From NCBI RefSeq assembly GCF_014203325.1, contig NZ_JACHIV010000001.1, forward strand, positions 4,031,501 through 4,095,500: 64,000 nucleotides of DNA, in the 5' to 3' direction. The stretch is from Saccharopolyspora gloriosae. Lineage in GTDB: Bacteria > Actinomycetota > Actinomycetes > Mycobacteriales > Pseudonocardiaceae. Made by a program: the position numbers and the translations under genes. The notes beneath the pieces are model-generated. The model was not told the origin of the DNA. It made no database searches and saw only the letters and a program-made list of their open reading frames with translations. This document shows, piece by piece, positions 24,771-32,964 of the stretch (within the stretch, counting starts at the first letter, position 1; the number at the start of each line of letters is the position of its first letter).

Positions 24771-25337
24771 TCAGTTCGCCGCGACCCGCACCGTCCGGCC
24801 ACCGGTGAGCGCGGTGAGCTGGTCGACGGTGAGCGGCACGACCGCGTGCGGGGTTCCCGCGGCGGCCCAGATGATCTCGTGATCGGCCAGCGCCCGGTCG
24901 ATCACCGTGCGCACCGGCGCCGGATGCCCTACCGGGGCCACCCCGCCGATGACCTGGCCGGTGACGGCCCGGACCTGTTTCGCGGTGGCCATCCGGATGG
25001 TCGTCGCACCGAGCTCATCGGCGAGGACGGCCGTGTCCACGCGGTGCCGTCCGCTGGTCATCACCAGCAACAGTTCCTCGTCCGCCAGGAACAGCAGACT
25101 GCTCGCGATCGCACCGACCTCGCAGCCGAGCGCCGCGGCCGCCTCCGCAGCGGTGCGGGTGGAATCGGGCAGCTCGCGGACGCGAGCGGTCAGGCCCGCG
25201 TCGGCCAGGTGCCGCTGCACGATCCGGCTGCGCTCCGGCAGTTGCTCGACCTCGGTCGTGGTGAACCCTTCCTCACTCGGCGGTGCGGCGGGTTCGCGCA
25301 CCGGCGGAACCGCGGGATCAGCACCGAAAACCGCCAT
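24771..25337 (-). CDS. YbaK/ProX-type aminoacyl-tRNA deacylase
   Basis: A 188-residue protein with the YbaK/prolyl-tRNA-editing fold: ELPDSTRTAAEAAAALGCEVGAIASSLLF, then GRHRVDTAVLADELG and VIGGVAPVGH, where GxxxP lines the editing pocket. Relatives hydrolyse mischarged tRNAs (Cys-, Ala- or Ser-tRNA) in trans. The N-terminal 20 residues are Pro-rich and variable. It is divergent from the XRE-cupin regulator gene, with only 45 bases between starts, so the two share a control region. Confidence 0.85.
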   Translation of the reverse strand: MAVFGADPAVPPVREPAAPPSEEGFTTTEVEQLPERSRIVQRHLADAGLTARVRELPDSTRTAAEAAAALGCEVGAIASSLLFLADEELLLVMTSGRHRVDTAVLADELGATTIRMATAKQVRAVTGQVIGGVAPVGHPAPVRTVIDRALADHEIIWAAAGTPHAVVPLTVDQLTALTGGRTVRVAAN

Positions 25338-25382
25338 CGCCGTCTTCCCGCCTTCCTCCCAGTGTCTATCACAGCAGTCACC

Positions 25383-25967
25383 ATGACTGACATGATGGTC
25401 AGCATGAGTGAGATCGGGAAGGTGCCGCTCGCAGCGAACCTGCGCAGGTTGCGCCGTCAGAACGACCTGTCCGTCGTGGAGCTGGCGCGTCGAGCGGAGA
25501 TGTCGAGAGCAACGCTGACCCAGATCGAAGCCGGTGGCGGGAACCCCACGCTGGACACGCTCTACGCGTTGGCCACGGCCCTCGACGCAGGTCTCGCCGA
25601 TCTGATCACCGAACCGGACGCGGTCGTGCCGCCCCGCGTCGTACCGCGTGGCGAAGGGACGCGCGTGGCGGGCGAGGCCGTCGAAGCATGGTTGCTCCAC
25701 ACCACCGCCGGCAGGGCGACCTCGACGGAGATCTACGACTTCCGCCTGCACAACGCGGTGGCGCAGCACTCGACCGGCCACCCGCGCGGCACGCACGAAC
25801 ACCTGCACCTCTACTCCGGCCGCATCCTCGTCGGCCCCGTCGGCGCCACCGTCGAGATCGGCGCGGGCGACTTCGCGACCTTCGACGCCGGCCGGGACCA
25901 CCTCTACCAGCGCGTCGGAAAGCAACAAGTGCGCGGACTGCTGGTCATCACTCGCAACCAGCCGTGA
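25383..25967 (+). CDS. XRE-family regulator with cupin domain
   Basis: A protein of about 194 residues. An XRE HTH lies at residues 15-70 (LRRLRRQNDLSVVELARRAEMSRATLTQIEAG) and a small cupin sensor at 115-190 (THEHLHLYSGRILVGPVG, ATFDAGRDHLYQRVG). Such proteins repress transport or catabolic genes and bind small ligands in the cupin. Four in-frame ATGs (25383, 25392, 25395, 25404) lie close together without a clear ribosome site; if the CTGAC/GTCAG repeat is an operator in the leader, 25404 may be the true start. It is divergent from the YbaK-like gene. Confidence 0.82.
   Translation: MTDMMVSMSEIGKVPLAANLRRLRRQNDLSVVELARRAEMSRATLTQIEAGGGNPTLDTLYALATALDAGLADLITEPDAVVPPRVVPRGEGTRVAGEAVEAWLLHTTAGRATSTEIYDFRLHNAVAQHSTGHPRGTHEHLHLYSGRILVGPVGATVEIGAGDFATFDAGRDHLYQRVGKQQVRGLLVITRNQP
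25387..25402. promoter_or_regulatory. inverted repeat at the start of the XRE-cupin gene
   Basis: CTGAC (25387-25391) and GTCAG (25398-25402) flank six bases and overlap the alternative start codons. Flanking ATG and CAT extend the symmetry with one mismatch. This is a candidate autoregulatory operator that could also control the divergent YbaK-like gene. Confidence 0.35.
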
Positions 25968-26160
25968 ACCGACCGGCCCGGCTGCAGCACCACCGGTTCT
26001 GCCAGGCTCGGGAGTCACCGACTGAGGGCCGCCCGGTCCGCGCCGGGCGCGGTAACCGGAACGGCAGCAGGATCGGCTTCACGGCAGCGAATACCGACGC
26101 CGCACCACCGAAAGTCTTCACACCCGCTGAACACCAGCACCGACAGGAAGCGAGCACACC

Positions 26161-26574
26161 GTGCAGATCACCCGCAGCAGCCTCGACACCCAGAAGGGTC
26201 CCGCCGACTGGTTCACCGGTGACGTCTACATCGACCCCGTCGCCGCGCCCGCGGGCAGCTCCACCTTCGCCGCCGCAGCCGTGCACTTCACGCCCGGTGC
26301 TCACACCGCCTGGCACACCCACCCCCACGGCCAGACCGTCTTCGTCACCGAAGGCATCGGGCTGTGCCAGCGCGAAGGCGGCCCGGTGGAGACCATCCGC
26401 GCCGGTGACCGGGTCTTCTTCGAGCCCGGGGAGAACCACTGGCACGGCGCCGCCCCCAACCGGTTCATGGTGCACATCGCCATCCAGCAGAACGACGAGT
26501 CCGGAAACGCCGTCACCTGGGGACGGCACGTCACCGATGACGAGTACCACGTCGAACCCGAGAACCCCGCCTGA
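26161..26574 (+). CDS. small metal-binding cupin (hydroxynitrile-lyase-like)
   Basis: A 137-residue single-domain cupin. HTAWHTHPHGQTVFVTEG is metal-binding motif 1 and GENHWHGAAPNRFMVHIA motif 2. The beginning (KGPADWFTGDVYIDP) and end closely follow the Granulicella tundricola manganese cupin that cleaves hydroxynitriles, and many annotated carboxymuconolactone-decarboxylase-associated cupins. The physiological substrate in actinomycetes is unknown. GTG 26161 has AGGAAG about ten bases upstream. A 193-base gap separates it from the XRE-cupin regulator, which may control it. Confidence 0.85.
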   Translation: MQITRSSLDTQKGPADWFTGDVYIDPVAAPAGSSTFAAAAVHFTPGAHTAWHTHPHGQTVFVTEGIGLCQREGGPVETIRAGDRVFFEPGENHWHGAAPNRFMVHIAIQQNDESGNAVTWGRHVTDDEYHVEPENPA

Positions 26575-26596
26575 CGACCACCGGATCCACGGACGC

Positions 26597-26611
26597 GGCG
26601 CGGACCGCGCC
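26597..26611. terminator. short GC hairpin after the cupin gene
   Basis: GGCGCG, loop GAC, and CGCGCC form a six-base stem 23 bases beyond the cupin stop. No T-tract follows. It is a weak candidate terminator. Confidence 0.3.
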
Positions 26612-27305
26612 CGGCACGGCACAGCACGAGGAGTCACCGGCGAACCCGATTCACCGGCCAAGTCGCGCTCGGCACCGGCTCGGGGATGAGACGGCCCGTG
26701 AATTCGCCCGAGCGGGCGCCGTCGTCGTCCTCCGGCATCAACGGCGCTGCCGCGAACGAGGCCGCCGACGACCTCTTGCTGGAGCGGTGATCGCGGCGGC
26801 GGAGCCGAACCGCGCGTTCCCGTCGCAATGCCCGGTCGGAGTCCGCAGAGGACGGTCGCGCCCCGCTGCCGGATCGGCTGCGGGGTGCGACCGGGCCGGC
26901 GTGATCGCCGCGCGAGTTCGCAGGCGACCATGGCGTGCTCCGGCGTCACCCCCGCGCGCTCAAGGCCCGTGATGCGGTACCACGGCTTGGGGAACCGCCC
27001 CGAACCCAAGCCGCGGCTGGTCTGCACCTGAGGCGCGACGATGAAATCGGCTCCGAGATGGGTCGTGCAATCCTGGGCGCGCTGTGGCGAGCGGCATCGC
27101 TGCCGCCGCGATGGCCACGCCGCGAGCCGCACCTAGACGTCGCTTCATTCAATCCCCCCCCAGTTGGTCGCCCTTGACGCGCCGAAGCTGATCCTCAGCC
27201 ACTTCCGCCTTCTGCCATGCCCTGAACGGATCACTGGAACGGGACGGCGCGGCGCGCGTTCGGAGAAATCAGGAACGGGGAAGGCGCACGCCGCGACTCC
27301 GTCGT
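26612..27305. other. 694-base gap, no confident gene
   Basis: No complete gene is visible between the cupin and the second LysR gene. On the minus strand around 26930-27080 about 45 residues read like real protein (GLGSGRFPKPWYRITGLERA is one stretch), but no family, start or continuation could be identified, so it may be decayed coding sequence. The segment 27150-27170 has a run of Cs. Confidence 0.35.
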
Positions 27306-28208
27306 TCAGGCGCCGCCCTGATCGATCGCCCGGCCGGCCCGCGATGCCATGTGCCGCAACCAGTTGTGGGCGGGATCGCGTTCGTGAACCGGGTGCCACC
27401 AGAAGGATTCGTTGAGGTAGCCGAGTTCGAAGGGCAGGTCGACGACGGTGATGCCGGCCGATTCCGGTTGCATGCGGGCGATCCGCTCCGGCATCAGGCC
27501 GAGCCGGTCGGTGCCCGCGACAAGGTGCGGGACCGACAGGAAGTCCTCGGTTATGACGGCGACGTCGAGCCGCGCGTGCTCGGCGAGCGGGCCGGGCATG
27601 GGCGACAGCGCGGAGAACGGGGGCCGGTAGGCCGCCACCCAGGGTCGGCCGCCGAGGTCGGCGACGGTCCCGGACGGCTCCGACCCGATCGAGGCGACGC
27701 AGACCCACCGATCCCGGTACAGGTGCGTGGAGGGGAAGTTCACCAGCACTCCCTGCGGGAGCACGATCCCGTCGACCGTGCGCAGGTGCTCGGACGCCCG
27801 CTGCACTACGTGGGTCGTGCTGTGCTGGAACTTCAACCTGACGTGCGGCGCGTGCCGCCGGACGAGGTCGACCAGCGCTCTGCCGAACGTCGGCAGGTGG
27901 CAGTCCGCCACGACCAGGGTGAACTCGTGCTCGGAGCGTTCCGGGTCGAAGTCCGAGCGGGTCTGGAAGACCCGGTCGGTCCACGACAGGGCGTGCGTCG
28001 TGTTCTCGGCGAGGCGTTCGCCCAGCGCGGTCAGCTCGTGGCCGTTGCCGACGCGGACGAGGAGCTCGTCGCCGAAGTGGCGGCGCAACCGGGCCAGCGC
28101 GGTGCTCAAGGTCGGTTGGCTCAGCCCGAGCCGCCGTGCCGCGTTGGTGACGCTGCGTTCCTGCAGCAGCGCGTCCAGCGATACGAGCAGGTTGAGATCG
28201 AGCCCCAC
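27306..28208 (-). CDS. LysR-family regulator (NodD/NahR-like)
   Basis: A 300-residue LysR protein. The N-terminus MGLDLNLLVSLDALLQERSV with the HTH SVTNAARRLGLSQPTLSTALARLRRHFGD is typical of the NodD/NahR/LinR group, whose members often respond to aromatic compounds. The effector domain is full length (GLMPERIARM, YLNESFWWHP). GTG 28208 is the start. It is divergent from the FAD monooxygenase gene, 163 bases away, and probably regulates it. Confidence 0.87.
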   Translation of the reverse strand: MGLDLNLLVSLDALLQERSVTNAARRLGLSQPTLSTALARLRRHFGDELLVRVGNGHELTALGERLAENTTHALSWTDRVFQTRSDFDPERSEHEFTLVVADCHLPTFGRALVDLVRRHAPHVRLKFQHSTTHVVQRASEHLRTVDGIVLPQGVLVNFPSTHLYRDRWVCVASIGSEPSGTVADLGGRPWVAAYRPPFSALSPMPGPLAEHARLDVAVITEDFLSVPHLVAGTDRLGLMPERIARMQPESAGITVVDLPFELGYLNESFWWHPVHERDPAHNWLRHMASRAGRAIDQGGA

Positions 28209-28371
28209 GACACCTCGCCTCGGTCATCGGTCATACCGATGACCAGCATAGGGAATTTCGGGTTCCCCGATGCGGATCGCCGGGCCAGGGTGGGAGGTCC
28301 CAGGTCGAGCAGCTGTGACCCGGCGGGGAACGGACTTCGCCTTCCCCGCCACCGGATTCGAGGAGGAAACC

Positions 28372-29655
28372 GTGTCGTCGTTCCACGTCCTGATCGCCGG
28401 AGGCGGCATCGGAGGTCTCTGCCTGGCGCAAGGACTGCGCAGCAGGGGCATCGACTGCTCGGTGCACGAGAGCGCCCCCGGGATCGTGCGGTCCGGGTAC
28501 CGGCTGCACATGAACGGCGCGGGCGGCGGCGCGCTGCGGCACTGCCTGCCGGAGAACCTCTACGAGCTCTACGCGCAGACCTCCCGGGAGACGCCGCGCC
28601 GCGAATGCCTGGTCGTGCTCGACCACCGGGCGCGCGAGCTCGGCACCCGCCCGCACATCGGCCCGGCGAACGATGCCGCCCGCCCGCACACCGCGGTCGA
28701 CCGGCGCGCCTTGCGCCAGATCATGAGCGCGGACTTGGACGAGATCGTCCACTTCGGACATACCGTCAGTGGTTTCGAGGACGACGGGGACCGCGTCCGG
28801 TTGTCGTTCACCGACGGGTCATCGGCCACCGGGGACGTGCTCGTCGCCGCGGACGGCATCCGCTCCGCGGTCCGGCGGCAGCTGCTCCCGGACGTGCGAA
28901 CCGTAGACACCGGCATGCGGGGCCTGGCTTCGCGGGCGCCGCTGACCGACGAGCTGGCCGCCGCGTTGCCGGAGGCGCTGTTCGACGGCTTCGTCATCGC
29001 GACCGGTCCGGACGGAACCACGTTCGCCTACGGCGCTTACCGGCCGCGGCGCCCGGTCGCCGAAGCGGCGGCCGAGCTGGCCCCGGACGCCGTCATCGAT
29101 CCGGTCGAGCCGTACATGATGGTCAACGTCAACTTCCCGCCCGGCGCACCGGACGTCCCGGACCTGTGGAGTGCCGCGCCCGATCGGCTCCACGCCGCGA
29201 TGCGCGCCGCCACCACCGGCTGGCACCCGGCGCTGGCCGGCCTCGTCGAGCACGTGGACCCGGCGACGCTGTTCCCGCAGTCCGTGCGCCACCTCGAACC
29301 GGCCGAGCCATGGGAGACCAGCAGGGTGACGCTGCTCGGCGACGCCGTCCACGCCATGCCGCCGACCTTCGGCGCCGGGGCCAACAGCGCCCTGCGCGAC
29401 GCCGCGGCGCTGACGACCGCATTGCACCGGGCCGCCAGGGGCGAGGCGGAGCTGCTGGAGGCGATCGCCGGCTACGAGGCGGACATGCGCGCCGAGGTCT
29501 TCCCCGTCTTGCGCGCTTCGGCCGATCCGCGCGCCATGAACAGCGACTTCATGCCCACCGACCTGCTCTCGCGGACGAGCCGGAAAGAGCGCCGCAGGAA
29601 CGGCACGTTCGCGGAGTGCTCGACGGGAGTCGGCTCGGATGTCACGTCCGCATGA
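28372..29655 (+). CDS. FAD-dependent aromatic monooxygenase
   Basis: A 427-residue class A flavin monooxygenase. The three marker motifs are present: VLIAGGGIGGLCLAQGL (ADP binding), DVLVAADGIRSAVRRQL (DG motif) and LLGDAVHAMPPTFGAGANSA (GD motif). Relatives hydroxylate aromatics or polyketides, or inactivate antibiotics such as tetracycline and rifampicin. GTG 28372 is supported by AGGAGG five bases upstream. It is divergent from a NodD-like LysR gene, so substrate-induced expression is plausible. No substrate can be assigned. Confidence 0.87.
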   Translation: MSSFHVLIAGGGIGGLCLAQGLRSRGIDCSVHESAPGIVRSGYRLHMNGAGGGALRHCLPENLYELYAQTSRETPRRECLVVLDHRARELGTRPHIGPANDAARPHTAVDRRALRQIMSADLDEIVHFGHTVSGFEDDGDRVRLSFTDGSSATGDVLVAADGIRSAVRRQLLPDVRTVDTGMRGLASRAPLTDELAAALPEALFDGFVIATGPDGTTFAYGAYRPRRPVAEAAAELAPDAVIDPVEPYMMVNVNFPPGAPDVPDLWSAAPDRLHAAMRAATTGWHPALAGLVEHVDPATLFPQSVRHLEPAEPWETSRVTLLGDAVHAMPPTFGAGANSALRDAAALTTALHRAARGEAELLEAIAGYEADMRAEVFPVLRASADPRAMNSDFMPTDLLSRTSRKERRRNGTFAECSTGVGSDVTSA

Positions 29656-29822
29656 CACCCCGTCGAGCGTCGCACGTGCAGTGGCGAGGCGTCGCCGGAG
29701 GACATGACACCGCGGCACTGGCCGCGACCGACTTTGTCCTCAATGGACGGACGATCGCGGTTCATCGCCGCGGGCCCGGCGTCCCCGGCGGACCGGAGCC
29801 TGCCGCCGGGCCCTGGTTCGGG

Positions 29823-30077
29823 TCAGCCGCCGAGTTCGCGGCCGAATTCGAGCAGCGAACCGAAGAAGTCGATGGGAGCGCCCAACACGGCTCGGGCTCC
29901 GTCACCGAGTTGCCCCCACCAGTAGTTGACTCCGCCAGCCGCACCGGTCGGATCCTGAGCGATCGCCGCGAGCAGGATGATCAGCCCCAGCAGGATCAGC
30001 AACACGATCAGCCCGATCAGGCAACCGGTGTTGCGGAGTCGTTTGCGGACGGGCTTGCGATCCGAATGGCCGGACAT
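29823..30077 (-). CDS. small single-pass membrane protein
   Basis: An 84-residue protein with a basic N-terminus (SDRKPVRKRLRN), one strongly hydrophobic segment rich in Leu/Ile at residues 18-41, and a short outer or cytosolic tail (WWGQLGDGARAVLGAP). ATG 30077 has AAGGTGG about seven bases upstream. The basic N-terminus suggests an N-in topology. No family is recognised. It stands alone between the FAD monooxygenase gene and a gene relic. Confidence 0.7.
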   Translation of the reverse strand: MSGHSDRKPVRKRLRNTGCLIGLIVLLILLGLIILLAAIAQDPTGAAGGVNYWWGQLGDGARAVLGAPIDFFGSLLEFGRELGG

Positions 30078-30197
30078 GGCACCACCTTCGGTCGGGTTCG
30101 GGGACCGGAGCCTAGGGCAGCTCGGCCGCCCCGAGGCTTTTCGCATCCGAACCGTTGCACGCGGCGCACCGCCGCCGTCCCAGGCGCAGAACCTTGA

Positions 30198-30320
30198 TCA
30201 GCGTCTCCCGACGCCCGTCGCCACGAGCCTCGCGTCGTGCACGAGCACATCGACCGGCCGCGCGATCTCGGGTACCGCGTCCAGATCACCGAGGCCGGTG
30301 GCGACGAATCGGACCGCGCC
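30198..30320 (-). pseudogene. relic of an SDR gene resembling SDR 1
   Basis: A 40-codon minus-strand fragment ending in TGA reads GAVRFVATGLGDLDAV, then RPVDVLVHDARLV. This corresponds to residues 54-92 of SDR 1 (GAVRFVAADLGDLDSV, then GPVDVLVNNAGI), and the DNA is visibly similar to 21909-21995. The cofactor loop and active site are absent and the NNAG motif has decayed to HDAR. It looks like a broken copy or a close paralogue remnant. Confidence 0.7.
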
Positions 30321-30362
30321 TGCCGCATGCTCGGCATTGAGGCCGGTGCGCCGCTGCCCGGA

Positions 30363-31286
30363 TCACTCCAGGGAGAGCAGTTCCTCGGCCGCGGTGGCGT
30401 CGGTGACGAGGCCGTGGATGAGGCCGGAGCGGATCGCGGCGAGCATGGCCCTGATCTTCGTGGCGCCGCCGCCGACCGCGATGACCTCGGGAACCTGGCG
30501 CAGCAGTTCCGCCGGGATGGCGATGCAGCGGTCTTCGAGCCCGCCGACCACTCCGCCTCGGGCGTTGAGCAGCGTCCCGCACACCTCGGCCTGCACGCCC
30601 TTCGCCAGCAGCGCCCGCCGCTCCTCGACGGGCAGCGAATCGTGCATCTTCGAATCGGGCGGGTCCCAGCTGCCGACTCCGACCACCGCGCGGGTCACCG
30701 TCCGGTGCAGCTCCAGGGCGCGGGCGATCCCGGACTGGCTGCGCAGCCCGCGGGCCGTCGCGGTGTCGGCGACGACGAACGGCGCGTAGATCGGGGTCGC
30801 CGGGCCGCCGTTGACCGCGGACATCTGCCGCACCAGCTCGACGGTGTTCTCCGAGACGGAGCCCGCGACGCCCGTCAGCTGGACCACCGGGCACGTCGCC
30901 AACCTGGTGAGCGCGGCGGGGATCGAGCCGAGCGTGCGCCCCCACGCGACACCGAGGCAGTCGTCCTCGGTGACCACGTCGCCGAGCAGGTCGGCGGCGA
31001 CCTTCCCGAGCTGGCGCCGACGCGTCGCGGGATCGTCGGCCGTGACGACGGCGAGCGCGCGGGTGAGCCCGAAGCGGCGGCGGAGCCGGTCCGAGAGCTC
31101 GGCGTCCACACCGGACGGGAGCTCCACGGTGATCCGCACGATGCCCTCGGCGTGCGCCGCGTCGAGCAGCCGCGCGACCTGGAACCGCGACAGCTCCAGC
31201 TCGTCGGCGATCTGCGACTTGGTCTGCTTCTCGAAGTAGTGCTTCGTCGCGACGAGCGCGGCCAGCATCTGGCGCTCCGGACCCAC
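30363..31286 (-). CDS. SorC/DeoR-family sugar-binding regulator
   Basis: A 307-residue regulator with an N-terminal HTH (KQTKSQIADELELSRFQVARLLDAAHAEGIV) and a SorC-type sugar-phosphate-binding domain (GVAWGRTLGSIPAAL, GVGSWDPPDS, AVGGGATKIRAMLAAIRSG). GTG 31286 is the start. It is divergent from a polyol dehydrogenase and permease operon, with a perfect 20-base interrupted palindrome 25 bases upstream of its own start. It most likely controls polyol use and itself, with a phosphorylated sugar or polyol as effector. Confidence 0.88.
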   Translation of the reverse strand: MGPERQMLAALVATKHYFEKQTKSQIADELELSRFQVARLLDAAHAEGIVRITVELPSGVDAELSDRLRRRFGLTRALAVVTADDPATRRRQLGKVAADLLGDVVTEDDCLGVAWGRTLGSIPAALTRLATCPVVQLTGVAGSVSENTVELVRQMSAVNGGPATPIYAPFVVADTATARGLRSQSGIARALELHRTVTRAVVGVGSWDPPDSKMHDSLPVEERRALLAKGVQAEVCGTLLNARGGVVGGLEDRCIAIPAELLRQVPEVIAVGGGATKIRAMLAAIRSGLIHGLVTDATAAEELLSLE

Positions 31287-31310
31287 TTGGTCTCCCGACT
31301 GCCCGCCGTC

Positions 31311-31349
31311 GACCGCTCATCTGAGCGGTCGGTGTTGACTGATGAGCGG
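31311..31349. promoter_or_regulatory. SorC-type operator with repeated half sites
   Basis: GACCGCTCA (31311-31319), two bases, and TGAGCGGTC (31322-31330) form a perfect interrupted palindrome. A further half site GATGAGCGG (31341-31349) pairs exactly with CCGCTCATC (31313-31321), giving a second possible geometry. TTGACT (31335-31340) lies between them and could be a -35 element of the divergent polyol operon. The position is right for a SorC tetramer. Confidence 0.65.
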
Positions 31350-31858
31350 CGCGGGTCGGAAGGTTAGCACTTCGTCGACATCGGGGTCAGACGTGCGAGG
31401 AGAGCAGTGCACGGCAACGCGACAGGACCGGCTGGCCGAAGCCGGACCGAGCGGCGGGGACGAACCGCCGCCGGCGCTCGACGCTGCCCGGACCTCCTCC
31501 GCACGGCGACCTGCGAGCGCCCGGCTGATCGCCGCCGAGGCGGCTCGGCAACACCGAGCTCCTCCCCCACCCCGCCGCACCTCCCCTCGATCGGGCGAGG
31601 CGGCACCCCGGCGGCAGTGGCGGCGATCCCGCGGAACCGAACCGCGCGGGACGATGCCGGAAGCGGCGGAGATCTCCGACGGATCCGCCGGTCCGGCCGT
31701 TCCCGGCGGCTTCCGCGCCGCCGGCGGTCCGCGCCGCGCGTCGGCGGTGGCGGGCGCTCAGCTCGCCGCCGCGGCCCGCGGCCGACCCCGAGAGCGAACA
31801 GGACCCGCCGCTGCGGCGAGCGGGTCGATCGAATGTGATGGAACCACTGGAGGCAAAG
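31350..31858. other. 509-base leader region of the polyol operon
   Basis: Between the SorC-type operator and the dehydrogenase start lies about half a kilobase with no recognisable gene. A plus-strand frame is open through most of it but has Arg/Pro/Ala composition without motifs. If transcription begins near the operator, the transcript has an unusually long leader. Confidence 0.4.
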
Positions 31859-32950
31859 GTGCCGAACCCCATTCCCAGCCGGATGACGGCCGTCGTCGTC
31901 CACGGCCCGGAGGACTACCGCCTGGAAGAGGTGGACGTCCCCCGGCCGGCCGCGGGCGAACTGCTGATAGAGGTGGAGGCCGTCGGCGTCTGCGCCAGCG
32001 ACCTGAAGTGCTACCACGGCGCGGCGAAGTTCTGGGGCGACGAGAACCGCGCCGCCTGGGCGCAGAAGGGCATCACTCCCGGGCACGAGTTCGTCGGGAC
32101 GATCGTCGCCGGTGACCAGGAGGCGCTGGGCCACCACAAGGTGGAGATCGGCGACCGGATCGCCTGCGAGCAGATCGTGCCCTGCGAGGAGTGCCGCTAC
32201 TGCCGGCGCGGCCAGTACTGGATGTGCGGGCCGCACGACATGTTCGGCTTCCGCAACTACAACGGCGCCATGGCCCAGTACACGCTGGTGCCGAAGAAGG
32301 CGCGGGCGCACAAGGTCTCGCACGACCTGAAGCCGGAGCACGCGGCCTACGCCGAACCGCTCTCGTGCGCGCTGCACGCGGTGGAGCGGGCGGACATCAA
32401 CTTCGGCGACGTGGTCGTCGTGGCCGGGTGCGGACCCATCGGCCTCGGGCTGATCGCGGGGGCGCGGCAGAAGAACCCGATGACGCTGGTGGCGCTCGAC
32501 CTCGACGACGACAAGCTCGAACTGGGCCGCCGCTGCGGCGCCGACGTCACGTTCAACCCCGCCAAGGAGGACGTGGTCGCGAAGGTCGCGGAACTGACCG
32601 AGGGCTACGGCGCCGACGTCTACCTGGAGGGCACCGGCGCCACCCCGGCGGTCGGGCAGGGGCTGAACCTGCTGCGCAAGCTCGGGACCTACGTGGAGTA
32701 CTCGGTCTTCGGCTCGGACGTGACGGTCGACTGGTCGATCATCTCCGACGACAAGGAGCTCAACGTCCTCGGCGCGCACCTCGGGCCGCACTGCTGGCCC
32801 GCGGCGATCAAGCTGCTGGAGCAGGGCAAGATCCCGGTCGACGAGATCTGCACCCACCAGTTCGGCTTGAGCGATTTCCAGCAAGCCCTGGACCTGGTCG
32901 CCGACACCTCGGGTGCGTCGGTGAAGGTCTCGATCCTGCCCAACGCGTGA
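31859..32950 (+). CDS. zinc-dependent erythritol/L-threitol dehydrogenase
   Basis: A 363-residue medium-chain dehydrogenase. GVCASDLKCYHG gives the catalytic-zinc cysteine, GHEFVG the histidine/glutamate, CEECRYCRRGQYWMC the four structural-zinc cysteines, and VAGCGPIGLG the NAD loop. The sequence reads like the erythritol/L-threitol dehydrogenases described from mycobacterial tetritol catabolism; sorbitol dehydrogenase-like activity is the broader call. GTG 31859 is chosen because GGAGG lies five bases upstream; earlier in-frame starts lack one. The polyol permease gene follows after 14 bases. Confidence 0.85.
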   Translation: MPNPIPSRMTAVVVHGPEDYRLEEVDVPRPAAGELLIEVEAVGVCASDLKCYHGAAKFWGDENRAAWAQKGITPGHEFVGTIVAGDQEALGHHKVEIGDRIACEQIVPCEECRYCRRGQYWMCGPHDMFGFRNYNGAMAQYTLVPKKARAHKVSHDLKPEHAAYAEPLSCALHAVERADINFGDVVVVAGCGPIGLGLIAGARQKNPMTLVALDLDDDKLELGRRCGADVTFNPAKEDVVAKVAELTEGYGADVYLEGTGATPAVGQGLNLLRKLGTYVEYSVFGSDVTVDWSIISDDKELNVLGAHLGPHCWPAAIKLLEQGKIPVDEICTHQFGLSDFQQALDLVADTSGASVKVSILPNA

Positions 32951-32964
32951 AGGCGGAGAACACC

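Noticed and set aside
26930-27080. Protein-like minus-strand stretch in the gap before the second LysR gene
   Set aside because: About 45 residues look plausible, but no family, start or continuation was found, so it is mentioned only as possible decayed sequence.
31342-31838. Plus-strand open frame in the leader of the polyol operon
   Set aside because: Arg/Pro/Ala-rich composition without motif; it runs into the dehydrogenase gene in a different frame and has no ribosome site.
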